Assembly: GCA_963169195.1 (NCBI GenBank)
Contig: CAUJDN010000065.1
Span: forward strand, 1 to 64,000
Length of the DNA stretch: 64,000 nt
From: Acidobacteriota bacterium
GTDB taxonomy: Bacteria > Acidobacteriota > Vicinamibacteria > Vicinamibacterales > UBA2999
Direction of reading: 5' to 3'
Shown here in pieces: positions 9,617-20,527 of this stretch. The notes beneath the pieces are model-generated. The model did no database searches. It was not told where the DNA came from and saw nothing but the letters and a program-made list of their open reading frames with translations. The first letter of the stretch is position 1. Each line of letters starts with the position of its first letter. The translations under genes and the position numbers were made by a program.

Positions 9617-10004
9617 GCAGCCGGCCATCGAACGGATGCGGCAGCAGGTCCCTCATCGCGTGGCGGCCGGTAATCGTCTCGAGGTTGGCGAGGATCACCT
9701 CGAGATCCCGGCCGAACTCCCACAGGACCTGCCGGCAGGCGCCGCAGGGTGACGTGGGTTCGCGGGTGTCGGCCACGACGGCAATGCGCACGAAGCGCCG
9801 GTGTCCCTCCGACAGGGCCTTGAACATGGCCACGCGCTCGGCGCACACCGTCAGTCCGTAGCTGGCGTTCTCGACGTTGCAGCCCGTCACGATGTGACCG
9901 TCGGCGGTCTCGATCGCCGCGCCGACCTTGAACCGCGAATACGGCGCCACCGCCCGCTCGCGCGCCTCGCGCGCGGCCTGGACCAGCGCGTCAGATCCGC
10001 TCAA
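9612..10004 (-). CDS. cdd: Cytidine deaminase
   Basis: A 130-residue tetrameric-type cytidine deaminase that converts cytidine or deoxycytidine to uridine forms. Zinc ligands and the catalytic glutamate are visible as VCAERV (Cys54, Glu56) and PCGACRQ (Cys87, Cys90). [12 protein letters not shown] and [10 protein letters not shown] are the substrate loops. I place the start at TTG 10004 because GGAGGG lies 5 bp upstream; the GTG at 10010 would sit directly on that Shine-Dalgarno sequence. It overlaps the end of punA by 14 bp and belongs to the deoA-nupC-punA-cdd salvage operon. Confidence 0.93.
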   Translation of the reverse strand: MSGSDALVQAAREARERAVAPYSRFKVGAAIETADGHIVTGCNVENASYGLTVCAERVAMFKALSEGHRRFVRIAVVADTREPTSPCGACRQVLWEFGRDLEVILANLETITGRHAMRDLLPHPFDGRLL

Positions 10005-10809
10005 TGACACCCTCCAGCAGCGAGATGAACCGTCCCTTGACGCGCCGCGCCGTCTCCACCACCTCCGCGTGGTGCAGGGGCGTCGGCAGGACTCCCGCCG
10101 CCATGTTCGTGATGCACGAGATGCCCAGCACCTCCATGCCCATGTGGCGCGCCACGATGGCTTCGGGGACGGTGGACATGCCGACGGCATCGGCGCCCAG
10201 CGCGCGGAACGCCCGGATTTCGGCGGGCGTTTCGTAGCTCGGCCCGTGCACGGCGATGTAGACGCCGCGCTCGAGCGGCACGCCGCGCTCGGCGCCCACG
10301 GCCGTGGCGAGGCCGCGAAGGCGCTGCGAGTACACCTCCGTCATATCCGGGAACCGTGGTCCGAAGCGCTCGTCGTTGGGGCCGACCAGCGGATTGCTGC
10401 CCATCAGGTTGATGTGATCGTCGATGAGCATCAGCGCGCCCCGGGCAAAGCGCGTGTTGATGCCGCCGGCGGCGTTGGTGACGATGACGCTCGGGACATC
10501 GAGGCGGCCCATCACCCGCATCGCGAAGGTGACCGTGCCGAGGGGATGTCCCTCGTAGCCGTGCACGCGCCCCGAGAGCGCGATCACCCGCCGCCCGCCC
10601 ACGAGCCCGCCCACCAGGCGGCCGGCGTGACCCACCACGGCGGAGGCCGGCCAGTGCGGGATGTCGCCATACGCCACCTCGAAGGGCTCCGACAGGCTCC
10701 CGGCGAAATCACCGAGTCCGGATCCGAGGACCACCGCCACCTCGGCGCCATGACACCCGCGCCCACGGAGGAACTCCGCGGCCTCCACGGCCTGCTCGAA
10801 CGTTGCCAC
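9991..10809 (-). CDS. punA: Purine nucleoside phosphorylase (PNP-I, trimeric type)
   Basis: It phosphorolyses (deoxy)inosine and guanosine to the base and (deoxy)ribose-1-phosphate. The 272-residue length suits the trimeric PNP family. Motifs are VVLGSGLGDF near residue 26, SGRVHGYEGH (phosphate and His86-type residue of PNPs), VTNAAGGINTRF, HGPSYETPAEIRAF and GMSTVPEAIVARHMG. The GTG at 10809 is preferred to the GTG at 10818 because TAGAGT ends 7 bp upstream of it. It lies between the transporter gene and cdd, matching a nucleoside uptake and breakdown pathway. Confidence 0.94.
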   Translation of the reverse strand: MATFEQAVEAAEFLRGRGCHGAEVAVVLGSGLGDFAGSLSEPFEVAYGDIPHWPASAVVGHAGRLVGGLVGGRRVIALSGRVHGYEGHPLGTVTFAMRVMGRLDVPSVIVTNAAGGINTRFARGALMLIDDHINLMGSNPLVGPNDERFGPRFPDMTEVYSQRLRGLATAVGAERGVPLERGVYIAVHGPSYETPAEIRAFRALGADAVGMSTVPEAIVARHMGMEVLGISCITNMAAGVLPTPLHHAEVVETARRVKGRFISLLEGVIERI

Positions 10810-10816
10810 GGTGCCC

Positions 10817-10822
10817 ACTCTA
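10817..10822 (-). promoter_or_regulatory. -10 element (TAGAGT) of punA
   Basis: TAGAGT lies in the 20-bp gap between the transporter stop and punA, ending 7 bp before the GTG. It would give punA-cdd a second, leaderless-type promoter inside the operon. Confidence 0.45.
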
Positions 10823-10829
10823 CCCCACG

Positions 10830-12161
10830 TCAGAGGAACATCGAGGCCACACAGGCGTTGATGAGCGTGGCGAGGAAGCCGGCCAGCAGCGCGCGCGCGC
10901 CGAGCCGGGCGAGGTCGCCGCGCCGGGAGGGCGCCATCGCGCCGATGCCTCCCAGCTGGATGCCGATCGAGCCGAGGTTGGCAAAGCCGGTGAGCGCGTA
11001 CGTCGCCAGGATGTGCGTGCGGGGATCGAGCACCCCCTTGTACTCGCCGGTCAGCTTCACGAACGCCACGAACTCGTTGGCCACCAGCTTGGTGCCCAGC
11101 AGGTCGGCCATCGCGGCGATGTCCCCGGCCGGGACCCCCATCAGGAACGCCACGGGCGCGAAGAGCACCGAGAAGACCTTCGCGAGCGTCAGGCCCGCCC
11201 AGGCCCAGCCGAGCAGCGCGTCCACCATCGCGATGAGGGCGAGGAAGGCGATGAGCATCGCCGCCACGTTGAGCGCCAGCATCAGCCCGTCGCTCGCGCC
11301 GGCGGCGGCGGCGTCGATCACGTTCACGTGGGTGCGCTCCACCTTGAGCGCGATCGCCCCTTCCGTCGCCGGCTGCTCGGTCTCCGGCATCAGGATCTTC
11401 GAGAGATACAGCCCGCACGGTGCCGCCATGACGCTCGTGGTGAGGATCGCAATCGGGTCGGCGCCGAGGCCGATGTACACCGCCATCACGCCGCCGGAGA
11501 TGGTCGCCATGCCGCCCACCATCAGGGCCAGCAGCTCCGATCGGGTCATGCCCGGCACATAGGGCTTGACGATGATCGGCGCCTCGGTCTGCCCCATGAA
11601 CACGTTGGCGGCCGCCGACAGCGTCTCGGCGCCGCTCGTGCCGAGCGCGTACATCATCAGGCGCGCCATCACCCAGACGATGAACTGCAGCACGCCGAAG
11701 TAGTAGAGCACGGTGAAGAAGGCGGAGATGAAGATGATGGTGGGCAGGGCGGAGAAGGCGAACACGAAGCCGTTCTCGGGTCCGAACGCCTGTCCGAGGA
11801 CCGCAGGATTGGCGAGCGCCCCGAAGACGAACGTCGCGCCCTGGTTGCTGAACTCCAGGAACCGCTTCACCAGGTCGCCCACGGCGCTGAAGAACGCGTA
11901 GCCGGGCTTCACGCCGCCGATGTCCAGCCGCAGGATGAAGGCGGCCAGCGCCAGCTGGATGGCCATGCCCCAGCCGACCGTTCGCCAGCGCACGGCCCGC
12001 AGGCTCGTCGAGCACACCGCGCAGATCGCGATGAAGCAGAGGGCACCCAGCCCCGCCTGACCGCGCGGGCCGATGAGGCCCGAGAGCAGCCAGGCCAGGG
12101 TCCCGAGCAGCCCGGCCAGGCCCAGTGCCGCCAGGCGGAGCGTGCGGTCCGACGAAGTCAT
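10830..12161 (-). CDS. Concentrative nucleoside transporter (NupC/CNT family)
   Basis: A 443-residue inner-membrane cation-coupled nucleoside importer. It has about ten hydrophobic segments and the CNT core motifs: GYAFFSAVGDLVKRFLEFSNQGATF (gate domain), GQTEAPIIVKPYV near residues 210-222 (the Q-x-E-A-P nucleoside-binding motif), and TGFANLGSIGIQLGG near the C-terminus (the S-N-F/ G-S-I-G motif). Its start overlaps the deoA stop (ATGA). Position between deoA and punA indicates nucleoside uptake for salvage. Confidence 0.95.
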   Translation of the reverse strand: MTSSDRTLRLAALGLAGLLGTLAWLLSGLIGPRGQAGLGALCFIAICAVCSTSLRAVRWRTVGWGMAIQLALAAFILRLDIGGVKPGYAFFSAVGDLVKRFLEFSNQGATFVFGALANPAVLGQAFGPENGFVFAFSALPTIIFISAFFTVLYYFGVLQFIVWVMARLMMYALGTSGAETLSAAANVFMGQTEAPIIVKPYVPGMTRSELLALMVGGMATISGGVMAVYIGLGADPIAILTTSVMAAPCGLYLSKILMPETEQPATEGAIALKVERTHVNVIDAAAAGASDGLMLALNVAAMLIAFLALIAMVDALLGWAWAGLTLAKVFSVLFAPVAFLMGVPAGDIAAMADLLGTKLVANEFVAFVKLTGEYKGVLDPRTHILATYALTGFANLGSIGIQLGGIGAMAPSRRGDLARLGARALLAGFLATLINACVASMFL

Positions 12162-13465
12162 GCGCGAATCCAGTCCAGGATGAGGGGCGGTGACGGGGGC
12201 GCGTGATCGCCGATCGTGACGGCCGCGGCCGCGAGGCGGCCGGCTTCATCGATCGGCCGCGCGTCGTTGTGATGCAGCACCATGAGCGGGGCACCGGCCC
12301 GGACCTCGTCACCGGGGGCCACCTCCAGGACGATGCCGGCGGCATGGTCGATGGGCGCGTCGGCGCGTTCCCGGCCTGCCCCGAGCAGCATCGAGGCACG
12401 GCCGACGCGCTCGGCATCCAGGGCCACGACGACTCCCGAACGCGGTGCCGGCACCGGTGTCCGCCCCCGCGCCTGCGGCAGCACCCGCTCGTCGTCGACG
12501 AGGCGGGCATCCCCGCCCTGGCGCGCGACCATCCGGCCGAACCGGGCCAGGGCCGCGCCGGACGCCAGCGCGTGCCGCACCCGCGCGGCCGCCTCGTCCT
12601 CGGTCGCCGCCTCCCCCGCCAGCCGCAGCATGTGCGTGGCGAGCCGGACGACGATCTCGGTGAGCGCCGCGGGGCCCCGGCCCCTGAGCGTCTCCACGCA
12701 CTCACGGACCTCGAGGGCATTGCCCACGGCCCGCCCGAGCGGCGCGTCCATCCGGGTGATCAGCGCCTCGGTGCGGACGCCCGCCGACGTCCCGATCGCC
12801 ACCAGCGACCGCGCCAGGGCCGTCGCCTCTTCGAGGGTCTTCATGAAGGCGCCGCGACCACACTTCACGTCCAGGACCAGCGCATCGCTGCCCTCTGCCA
12901 GCTTCTTGCTCATGATGGAGGCGGCGATGAGGGGGATGCTGTCGATCGTGGCCGTCACGTCGCGCAGGGCGTAGAGCGCCTTGTCGGCGGGGACGATGTT
13001 GGCCGTCTGCCCGATGATGGCGCAGCCGTTCTCGGCCAGCGCCGCGAGGAACTCCTCGATCGACAGGGCCGTGCGGAATCCGGGAATCGACTCGAGCTTG
13101 TCGAGCGTCCCGCCGGTGTGGCCGAGGCCGCGGCCCGACATCTTCGGCACGATCACGCCGCAGGCGGCCGCCACCGGCGCGAGGACAATGGAAACCTTGT
13201 CGCCCACCCCGCCGGTGCTGTGCTTCCCCACCTTGATGCCCGGGAGGCCCGACAGGTCCACCCGATCGCCCGACGCCACCATGGCACGCGTGAGGAGGAC
13301 TGTCTCGTCGGCCGTCATGCCCCGCAGCACGATGGCCATCAGCAGCGCCGCCGTCTGGTAGTCGGGCCAGGCGCCGGTCGACACACCCCGCACGAAGGTG
13401 TCGATGGCTTCCCGGGACAGCGGCAGGCCGTCGCGCTTCGCGCGGATGATGTCGACGGCGCGCAT
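12158..13465 (-). CDS. deoA: Thymidine/pyrimidine-nucleoside phosphorylase
   Basis: It cleaves thymidine, deoxyuridine and perhaps uridine to the base and sugar-1-phosphate. The 435-residue protein has the three-domain order of the family: the alpha domain with IRAKRDGLPLS, the glycine-rich phosphate loop GKHSTGGVGDKVS (residues 80-92), PKMSGRGLGHTGGTLDKLES, and DVKCGRGAFMKT with the catalytic lysine region. The N-terminus ALRDVTATIDSIPLIAASIMSKKLAEG matches the pyrimidine nucleoside phosphorylase (Pdp/DeoA) group. It is the first gene of the operon; the TATACT at 13482-13487 is its likely promoter, and it is divergent from the HEAT-repeat gene. Confidence 0.94.
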   Translation of the reverse strand: MRAVDIIRAKRDGLPLSREAIDTFVRGVSTGAWPDYQTAALLMAIVLRGMTADETVLLTRAMVASGDRVDLSGLPGIKVGKHSTGGVGDKVSIVLAPVAAACGVIVPKMSGRGLGHTGGTLDKLESIPGFRTALSIEEFLAALAENGCAIIGQTANIVPADKALYALRDVTATIDSIPLIAASIMSKKLAEGSDALVLDVKCGRGAFMKTLEEATALARSLVAIGTSAGVRTEALITRMDAPLGRAVGNALEVRECVETLRGRGPAALTEIVVRLATHMLRLAGEAATEDEAAARVRHALASGAALARFGRMVARQGGDARLVDDERVLPQARGRTPVPAPRSGVVVALDAERVGRASMLLGAGRERADAPIDHAAGIVLEVAPGDEVRAGAPLMVLHHNDARPIDEAGRLAAAAVTIGDHAPPSPPLILDWIRA

Positions 13466-13481
13466 GGGTGGGACGGCGGGC

Positions 13482-13487
13482 AGTATA
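13482..13487 (-). promoter_or_regulatory. -10 element (TATACT) of the deoA operon
   Basis: TATACT ends 16 bp before the deoA ATG, leaving a leader of about 10 bases without a Shine-Dalgarno sequence. It faces the divergent TAAAAT of the HEAT-repeat gene 20 bp away. Confidence 0.55.
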
Positions 13488-13507
13488 CCGCCGGGCCCGA
13501 CAGCCGG

Positions 13508-13513
13508 TAAAAT
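13508..13513 (+). promoter_or_regulatory. -10 element (TAAAAT) of the HEAT-repeat/HD-GYP operon
   Basis: TAAAAT ends 14 bp before the ATG at 13528 in the short divergent intergenic region with deoA. The predicted leader is about 8 bases. Confidence 0.5.
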
Positions 13514-13527
13514 CAGGCCGCGACTCC

Positions 13528-15828
13528 ATGTCCAGCGCCCAGAGGCCCGTCCCGATGAACGCCGAAGCGGCCAGCCGGCTCATGGAGTTCGCGCGCGCCT
13601 GCAAGGCGGCGACCCGCATCGTGTCGATGTACCCACCGACGCATCCGGCCATCGAGGGCGCGCTGCAGCGCATGCTGACGGCCGGGGCCCAGGCCACCGC
13701 CGAGGGGACCTTCACGGTGACCGTGCTTCCCGACACCCTGCTCGTGGACGGCCGCGGCCTCGCCAAGCCTGACGGCGCGGTCACCGACCTCGCGGTGATG
13801 CTCCACCAGCATCAGGTCGGCGAGCTGGTGCTGCTGGCGCCGCTCACGGCCGGCGCCTGGCACCTGTTGCTGTCCCTGCTGGCCATGCCGCCCGAGGACG
13901 TGCGCGGCGAAGGCGGGATTGCGCGCGCGTGGCAGGCGGCCGGCGGCGGCCCGATCGAGATCCGCGAGATCGACTACGCCGAGGTCCTCAAGGAACGCGC
14001 CGAGGGCACCGGCATCGAGGCCACGTGGGAGGAGCTGGTCGACAGCTGCCTCGCGGGCGACACGCGCGGCGCGCTCGACGAGAAGTCGCTCGCCTCGCTG
14101 CTCGACATCGCCCGCGATCCGCAGCGCCTCGGCGAGTTCATCAACCGCCTGCAGGAGCGTGCGCGGGCCGTGGGGCTCGCCACCGACGTCCAGAAGCAGT
14201 CCCTGCGCCGGATCCTCGAAGGGCTGGCGAATTACGCCGCGCAGGTGAACCCCGACGAGTTCGACGCGGTCATGAACAACGTCGCCGGGGGAACCACCCG
14301 CTTGACGCCCGAGCTGCTGCTCGGTCTGCTCAGCGCCCCGTCGCCGACGCCCGCCGCGGGCAGCGGGGCGGACGCCGCAGGGGACGCCGGCGACCCGCCG
14401 GGCGTGGATCTGGGCGGCGAACTCCGCGGGCGGTTCACCGAGGAGATGCTCGGCGCCTTCGTCGCCGAGAACGTGGTGCGCGACCGCGGTGCCACCGGCC
14501 GGCTCGCCGAGGCCTTCCATGCCCTGGCCACCGAGGATTCGCAGCGGCGGACCGCGCTGGCCCTGGCCGAGGAGCGGGTCTCGATGTCATCGCTCGGGGC
14601 CGATCCGCAATTCAACGACATCTGGGCGAGCGCGATGTCCATGTTGATGTCGTACACCGACGCCGACTACGTGCCCGACGCGTACGACCGCGAGTTGACG
14701 AGCGCCCGGGAGATGGCGGTCGAGGTCGAGCAGGTCAGCGACGACCCGCCCGATCGCATCGCGGCCTGGCTGTCGACCGTGGCCGACGACGACCTCCGCG
14801 CCCTCGACCAGCAGATGCTGGTGGACCTGCTGCGCCTGGAGGACCGTCCCGACGCGTGGGCCTCGGTGCTGGAGATCGCCATCACCCGCCTGGAGCAGCT
14901 CGTGCTCGTGGGCGACCTCGGGCTCGCCGGCGACCTGGCCGAGGCCATCGGCGGAATCGCGCGCGATCCGCGCTCGCCGTTCGCCAGCCAGGCCCGGGAC
15001 GGAATCGGTCGCGTGGCTGGAGGGGCGCTGGTGAAGAACCTCATGCTGTACATGCGCCAGGCCGACGACCAGGAGATGCCGCAGGCCGACCGGCTGTGCG
15101 CAGCGCTGGGGCCCGTCCTCGTCTCTCCCCTCGCCGCCGCGCTGGCCGCCGAGGAGAGCCGGCTCGCCGTGCGGCGGGCCAAGGACATCCTGATCGGCTT
15201 CGGCGATGCGGCCCGGGCCCCGGCGAAGGCCCTCAGGAACTCGTCGAATCCGGCGGTGCGCCGTGCGGCGATCGAGCTGCTGCGCGCCGTCGGGGGCGAG
15301 GATGCCCTGCCCGACCTGCGCACGCTGCTCGACGACGCCGACCCGCACGTGCAGCGGGAGGCGCTGCGGGCCATCGTTCACATCGGGAGCGACGACGCGT
15401 ACGCCATGCTCGAGGACGCCTTGAAGGCCGGCGACTCCAGCACCCGCGAGGCCATCATGCATGCCCTGGGGGCGCTGCACGACGAACGGGCCGCGCCCCT
15501 GCTCGCGCACATCCTCCGGCAGTCCGACCACCGGGGAGCGGCGGAGGCCGCCTACCGTTCGGCCATCGAGGCGCTGGGGCGGAGCGGCGCGCACCCGGAA
15601 GGCATCCAGGCCCTGCGCGACGTGCTCCACCGCGGGGAGTGGTGGGCACCCGGCCGCACGTCCCGCATCCGCCACGCCGCGGCGCTGGCCCTGTGGGCCA
15701 CCGCCTCGCCGGCAGGCGACGAGGCGCTTCAGGATGCCAGCCTCAGCGGCTCGCGCGGCGTCCGTGCCGCGGCCGCACGTGCGATGTCGATGCCGCGGCG
15801 GACACCGCCGGCAGGAGGAACCGCGTAA
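13528..15828 (+). CDS. HEAT-repeat protein with an N-terminal domain shared with the next gene
   Basis: A 766-residue cytoplasmic protein with no signal peptide. Residues 10-110 form an alpha/beta domain (MYPPTHPAIEGALQRML, then TVTVLPDTLLVDG) that is visibly related to the N-terminus of the next gene. Residues 560-750 are HEAT/PBS-lyase-like repeats, for example NPAVRRAAIELLRAVGGEDALPDL and DPHVQREALRAIVHIGSDDA. The middle is helical. The protein is probably a scaffold or regulator. It is coupled to the HD-GYP gene by a TAATG overlap, so the two likely act together. An alternative start is the ATG at 13555. Function is otherwise unknown. Confidence 0.85.
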   Translation: MSSAQRPVPMNAEAASRLMEFARACKAATRIVSMYPPTHPAIEGALQRMLTAGAQATAEGTFTVTVLPDTLLVDGRGLAKPDGAVTDLAVMLHQHQVGELVLLAPLTAGAWHLLLSLLAMPPEDVRGEGGIARAWQAAGGGPIEIREIDYAEVLKERAEGTGIEATWEELVDSCLAGDTRGALDEKSLASLLDIARDPQRLGEFINRLQERARAVGLATDVQKQSLRRILEGLANYAAQVNPDEFDAVMNNVAGGTTRLTPELLLGLLSAPSPTPAAGSGADAAGDAGDPPGVDLGGELRGRFTEEMLGAFVAENVVRDRGATGRLAEAFHALATEDSQRRTALALAEERVSMSSLGADPQFNDIWASAMSMLMSYTDADYVPDAYDRELTSAREMAVEVEQVSDDPPDRIAAWLSTVADDDLRALDQQMLVDLLRLEDRPDAWASVLEIAITRLEQLVLVGDLGLAGDLAEAIGGIARDPRSPFASQARDGIGRVAGGALVKNLMLYMRQADDQEMPQADRLCAALGPVLVSPLAAALAAEESRLAVRRAKDILIGFGDAARAPAKALRNSSNPAVRRAAIELLRAVGGEDALPDLRTLLDDADPHVQREALRAIVHIGSDDAYAMLEDALKAGDSSTREAIMHALGALHDERAAPLLAHILRQSDHRGAAEAAYRSAIEALGRSGAHPEGIQALRDVLHRGEWWAPGRTSRIRHAAALALWATASPAGDEALQDASLSGSRGVRAAAARAMSMPRRTPPAGGTA

Positions 15829-17222
15829 TGGAACCCGCCCGCCAGTTGCGCGTGGCCGAGGACTTCGTCCGCCGCTTCGCCGCCGCCCTGCGCGGGGCGC
15901 AGCTCTACACGCCAGGCCACCCGTTGGTCACGCGGGCGCTCGCCGCCCTCGCCGACGCGACCTCCCAGCTGCTCGCCGACCAGCCGAGCGTCGTCATGGG
16001 GCTCGTCGGCCACGAAATCGTCGTGGGCGAGGTCCCCCTCCCCCGCGCCGCCGAGAACTACGGGGAGCTCATGCGCCGGCTGAAGCGCCTCGGCATCGAG
16101 CGCATCGCGTTCGATCACGGCGTGACACCGGACGAGCTCACGACGCTGACCCTGACGCTCAGCCATCCCGAACGTGCCGTGGGCCAGTCCGCGCCCGGCG
16201 CCGCGCCGTCCGAGGCGCTCGACACGCTCCATCGCCTGCTCCACATCCGAGTGGGGCGCATCAAGGTGGACGAGCGCATCGACACGTCCGCGGCCGACAT
16301 CGCCGCCATCCGGCGGCTCTATGTCGAGGCCTCGGCCGTCGCCGAGGAGGTCTGGGAAGCCGCCAAGACCGAGGGCACTCCCGACGCCCGGCAGGCGCGG
16401 ACGCTCATCGAGCAGCTCTCGCAGGCCGTCGCTCAGAACCGCACGGCGCTGCTCGCGCTCACGGCCCTGAAGGAATACGACAACTACACGTTCACACACA
16501 TGGTGAACGTGTCCATCCTGACCATGGCGCAGGCCCGGGCCCTCGGCATCGACGGGACTCTGCTCCGCGAGTTCGGCCTGGCCGGTCTCATGCACGACAT
16601 CGGGAAGGTCCGGACCCCGGCGGAAATCCTCCGGAAACCCGATCGCCTCACCGAGGACGAGATGTCGGTGATGCGCCGGCACGTGGTGGACGGCGCCGAG
16701 ATCCTGCGCCGCACACCGGAGATCCCGTCCATCGCCCCGGTGGTCGCCTTCGAGCACCACCTGCGCACCGACGGCACCGGGTATCCGGTCGGCGTGTCGC
16801 GCGCGAAGCTGAACCTGGCCACGATGCTCTGCAGCATCGCCGACGTGTACGATGCCATGCGATCGCAGCGCGCCTACCAGGGGTCCCTCCCGACCGAGCG
16901 CATCCTCGAGGTGATGAAGCGCGCGGACGGGCACCAGTTCGATCAGCACCTCGTCCGCCGCTTCACGCAGTTGCTCGGGATCTATCCACCCGGAAACCTG
17001 GTCCAACTGGATGACGGGGCCATTGCCGTGGTGCTGCAGGTGCACGCGCCGGATCCGCATCGCCCGCGCGTGCGCGTCATCATGGACGGCAAGCGACGCC
17101 GGCTGACGACACCCGTGGACATCAACCTGTTCGAGGACCCGGCCGATCCGACGCGGGCGCGCCGGATCGTCGCCCCCCTGGATCCAGCCGAATTCGGCAT
17201 CGATCCGCTCGGCTACCTGTAG
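15828..17222 (+). CDS. HD-GYP domain cyclic di-GMP phosphodiesterase
   Basis: A 464-residue protein. Residues 10-115 repeat the N-terminal domain of the upstream gene. The HD-GYP domain spans about 215-395: H224 in THMVNV, GLMHDIGK with H256/D257, RRHVVDGAEIL with H285, FEHH (H310-H311) and DGTGYP (315-320). HD-GYP enzymes hydrolyse c-di-GMP to pGpG or GMP with a bi- or trinuclear metal site, and all expected ligands appear present. About 70 residues follow, with a small beta-rich tail. AGGAGGA lies 9 bp before the ATG, and the start overlaps the previous stop by one base. Confidence 0.94.
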   Translation: MEPARQLRVAEDFVRRFAAALRGAQLYTPGHPLVTRALAALADATSQLLADQPSVVMGLVGHEIVVGEVPLPRAAENYGELMRRLKRLGIERIAFDHGVTPDELTTLTLTLSHPERAVGQSAPGAAPSEALDTLHRLLHIRVGRIKVDERIDTSAADIAAIRRLYVEASAVAEEVWEAAKTEGTPDARQARTLIEQLSQAVAQNRTALLALTALKEYDNYTFTHMVNVSILTMAQARALGIDGTLLREFGLAGLMHDIGKVRTPAEILRKPDRLTEDEMSVMRRHVVDGAEILRRTPEIPSIAPVVAFEHHLRTDGTGYPVGVSRAKLNLATMLCSIADVYDAMRSQRAYQGSLPTERILEVMKRADGHQFDQHLVRRFTQLLGIYPPGNLVQLDDGAIAVVLQVHAPDPHRPRVRVIMDGKRRRLTTPVDINLFEDPADPTRARRIVAPLDPAEFGIDPLGYL

Positions 17223-17233
17223 CCCTGGTGCCC

Positions 17234-18889
17234 ATGGCCCGAACCACCCTCGTGAAGATGGCCGTCGTTCGCCGCCTGGCCGCGGCCGGAATCCTGCTGG
17301 CCTTCCTCGGCGCAGGGCCGCCGCCCGCCGCACAGACGGCGGCGTCGCCCCGCCTGCTCGTCGTCCTGGTCGTGGACCAGATGCGGTTCGACTACATCGA
17401 TCAGATGCGTACCCGCTGGACGCGCGGGCTGAAGCGACTCGTCACCGAGGGCGCCGTCTTCGAGCAGAGTCACTATCCATACCTCCAGACCGTGACCTGT
17501 GCCGGCCACGCGACCATCGGCACGGGCACGTTCCCGGCCACGCACGGCATCATCCTCAACGCCTGGTGGCGCGGGACGCGGAACGCCCCGTGCACGGAAG
17601 ACGCCACCGTGAAGGCCGTCCCCTACGAGCCCGATGCCGAGGTCGTGGGCCACAGCGCCGTCCAGCTGCTCGTGCCCACGATGGCCGATCGCCTGCGTGC
17701 CGCGTCCCCCGAATCGCGTGTGGTCAGCCTGTCCATCAAGCCACGAAGCGCCATCATGATGGCGGGATCGGGCGGCGTCGTCGCGTGGACGGACGACCGC
17801 AACCGGTGGGCCACCTCCACCGCATACGCCGCGGCGCCCGATCCGGACATCCAGGCGTTCCTGGCGGCGCACCCACGGCTCGCGGTCCGCAGCGAGGTGT
17901 GGGAACGCCTGGTCGACCCGAGCACCTACACCGGCAGCGACGCCGGCGTGGGCGAGAAGCCGCCGAGCGGCTGGACCGCAGAGTTCCCACACGCCCTGTC
18001 GGGCGCTCCGGGCACGAGCGACGGGCAGTTCTACACGCTGTGGGAGCACAGTCCCTATGCCGATGCCTACCTCGGTCGCATGGCCGCGGACCTCGTGGAA
18101 CGGAAGGCGCTCGGGCAGCGGGCGGCCGTGGATGTCCTCGGCGTGAGCTTCTCCGCGCTGGACTACGTCGGCCACAAGTTCGGGCCCGGGAGCCACGAGG
18201 TCCAGGACACCCTCCTGCGGCTGGATCGCACAATCGGCGACATGCTGGACGCGCTCGATCGACTGGTCGGACCGGGCCGGTACCTGGTGGGCCTCAGCGC
18301 AGACCACGGCGTCGCCCCGATTCCGGAAGCCCGGACGGCTTCGGGGCAGGACGGCGGCCGCGTCCCGACGCAACGGCTGAGGCAGGCGGCCAACGCCGCG
18401 CTGGTGGAGGTGCTGGGGCCGGGACAGCACGTCGCGCGGGCGGAGTACACGCAGATCTATCTCACCGCTGCGGCCCGTCAGCGCGTGCTGGAAGCCCCGG
18501 CTCTCTTGCTGCCCGTCACCGCGGCCCTCGAGCGCATTCCGGGCATCGCGCGCGCCCTGCCGGGCGCCGGTCTCGAGCGCGAGCGCACATCGTCCGATCC
18601 CAACGTGCGGGCCGCGGCGCTCAGCCACGTTCCGGGCCGAAGCGGCGAGATTGTGGTCGTTCCCAGGCCGTACTACGTCATCGGCGGCGCCGATGCGACG
18701 ACGCACGGAACGCATCAGCCCTACGATCAGCACGTGCCGCTCATCTTCTTCGGGGCCGGCGTGAAGCCAGGGCGGTATGGGGCGCCGTCCACTCCCGCCG
18801 ATCTCGCACCCACGCTGGCCGCCAGCATCGATCTGGCGATGCCCGGCGTCGACGGCGTGGCGCGCACCGAGGTGTTTCACCGTCGGTGA
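17234..18889 (+). CDS. Secreted alkaline phosphatase superfamily protein (PafA-like)
   Basis: A 551-residue exported enzyme with a signal peptide (residues 1-36, cleavage near PAAQ-TAA). Alkaline-phosphatase fold motifs are the metal aspartate in LVVLVVDQMRFDY, the nucleophile region QTVTCAGHATIGTG (probably Thr88), DVLGVSFSALDYVGHKFGP with the second metal set, SADHGVAP and the final HGTHQPYDQHVPLIFFG. This pattern fits PafA-type calcium- or zinc-dependent phosphomonoesterases or phosphodiesterases. The start could also be GTG at 17228; the ATG is preferred. It follows the HD-GYP gene after 11 bp. Confidence 0.9.
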   Translation: MARTTLVKMAVVRRLAAAGILLAFLGAGPPPAAQTAASPRLLVVLVVDQMRFDYIDQMRTRWTRGLKRLVTEGAVFEQSHYPYLQTVTCAGHATIGTGTFPATHGIILNAWWRGTRNAPCTEDATVKAVPYEPDAEVVGHSAVQLLVPTMADRLRAASPESRVVSLSIKPRSAIMMAGSGGVVAWTDDRNRWATSTAYAAAPDPDIQAFLAAHPRLAVRSEVWERLVDPSTYTGSDAGVGEKPPSGWTAEFPHALSGAPGTSDGQFYTLWEHSPYADAYLGRMAADLVERKALGQRAAVDVLGVSFSALDYVGHKFGPGSHEVQDTLLRLDRTIGDMLDALDRLVGPGRYLVGLSADHGVAPIPEARTASGQDGGRVPTQRLRQAANAALVEVLGPGQHVARAEYTQIYLTAAARQRVLEAPALLLPVTAALERIPGIARALPGAGLERERTSSDPNVRAAALSHVPGRSGEIVVVPRPYYVIGGADATTHGTHQPYDQHVPLIFFGAGVKPGRYGAPSTPADLAPTLAASIDLAMPGVDGVARTEVFHRR

Positions 18890-18935
18890 CCGGCCTCCTG
18901 ACGGATAATGGAACGCCTGCCTTGATCGGACGGCT

Positions 18936-20513
<1,578 letters not shown>

Positions 20514-20527
20514 GCGGGGAACATCTC

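Noticed and set aside
9991-12720. A 909-codon frame ending in punA
   Set aside because: Only the last 272 codons show purine nucleoside phosphorylase motifs; the rest is antisense or out of frame in deoA and the transporter gene.
13929-17222. A 1097-codon frame joining HEAT and HD-GYP regions
   Set aside because: Its N-terminal two-thirds are arginine- and alanine-rich out-of-frame sequence of the HEAT gene; the real HD-GYP gene starts at 15828 with AGGAGGA.
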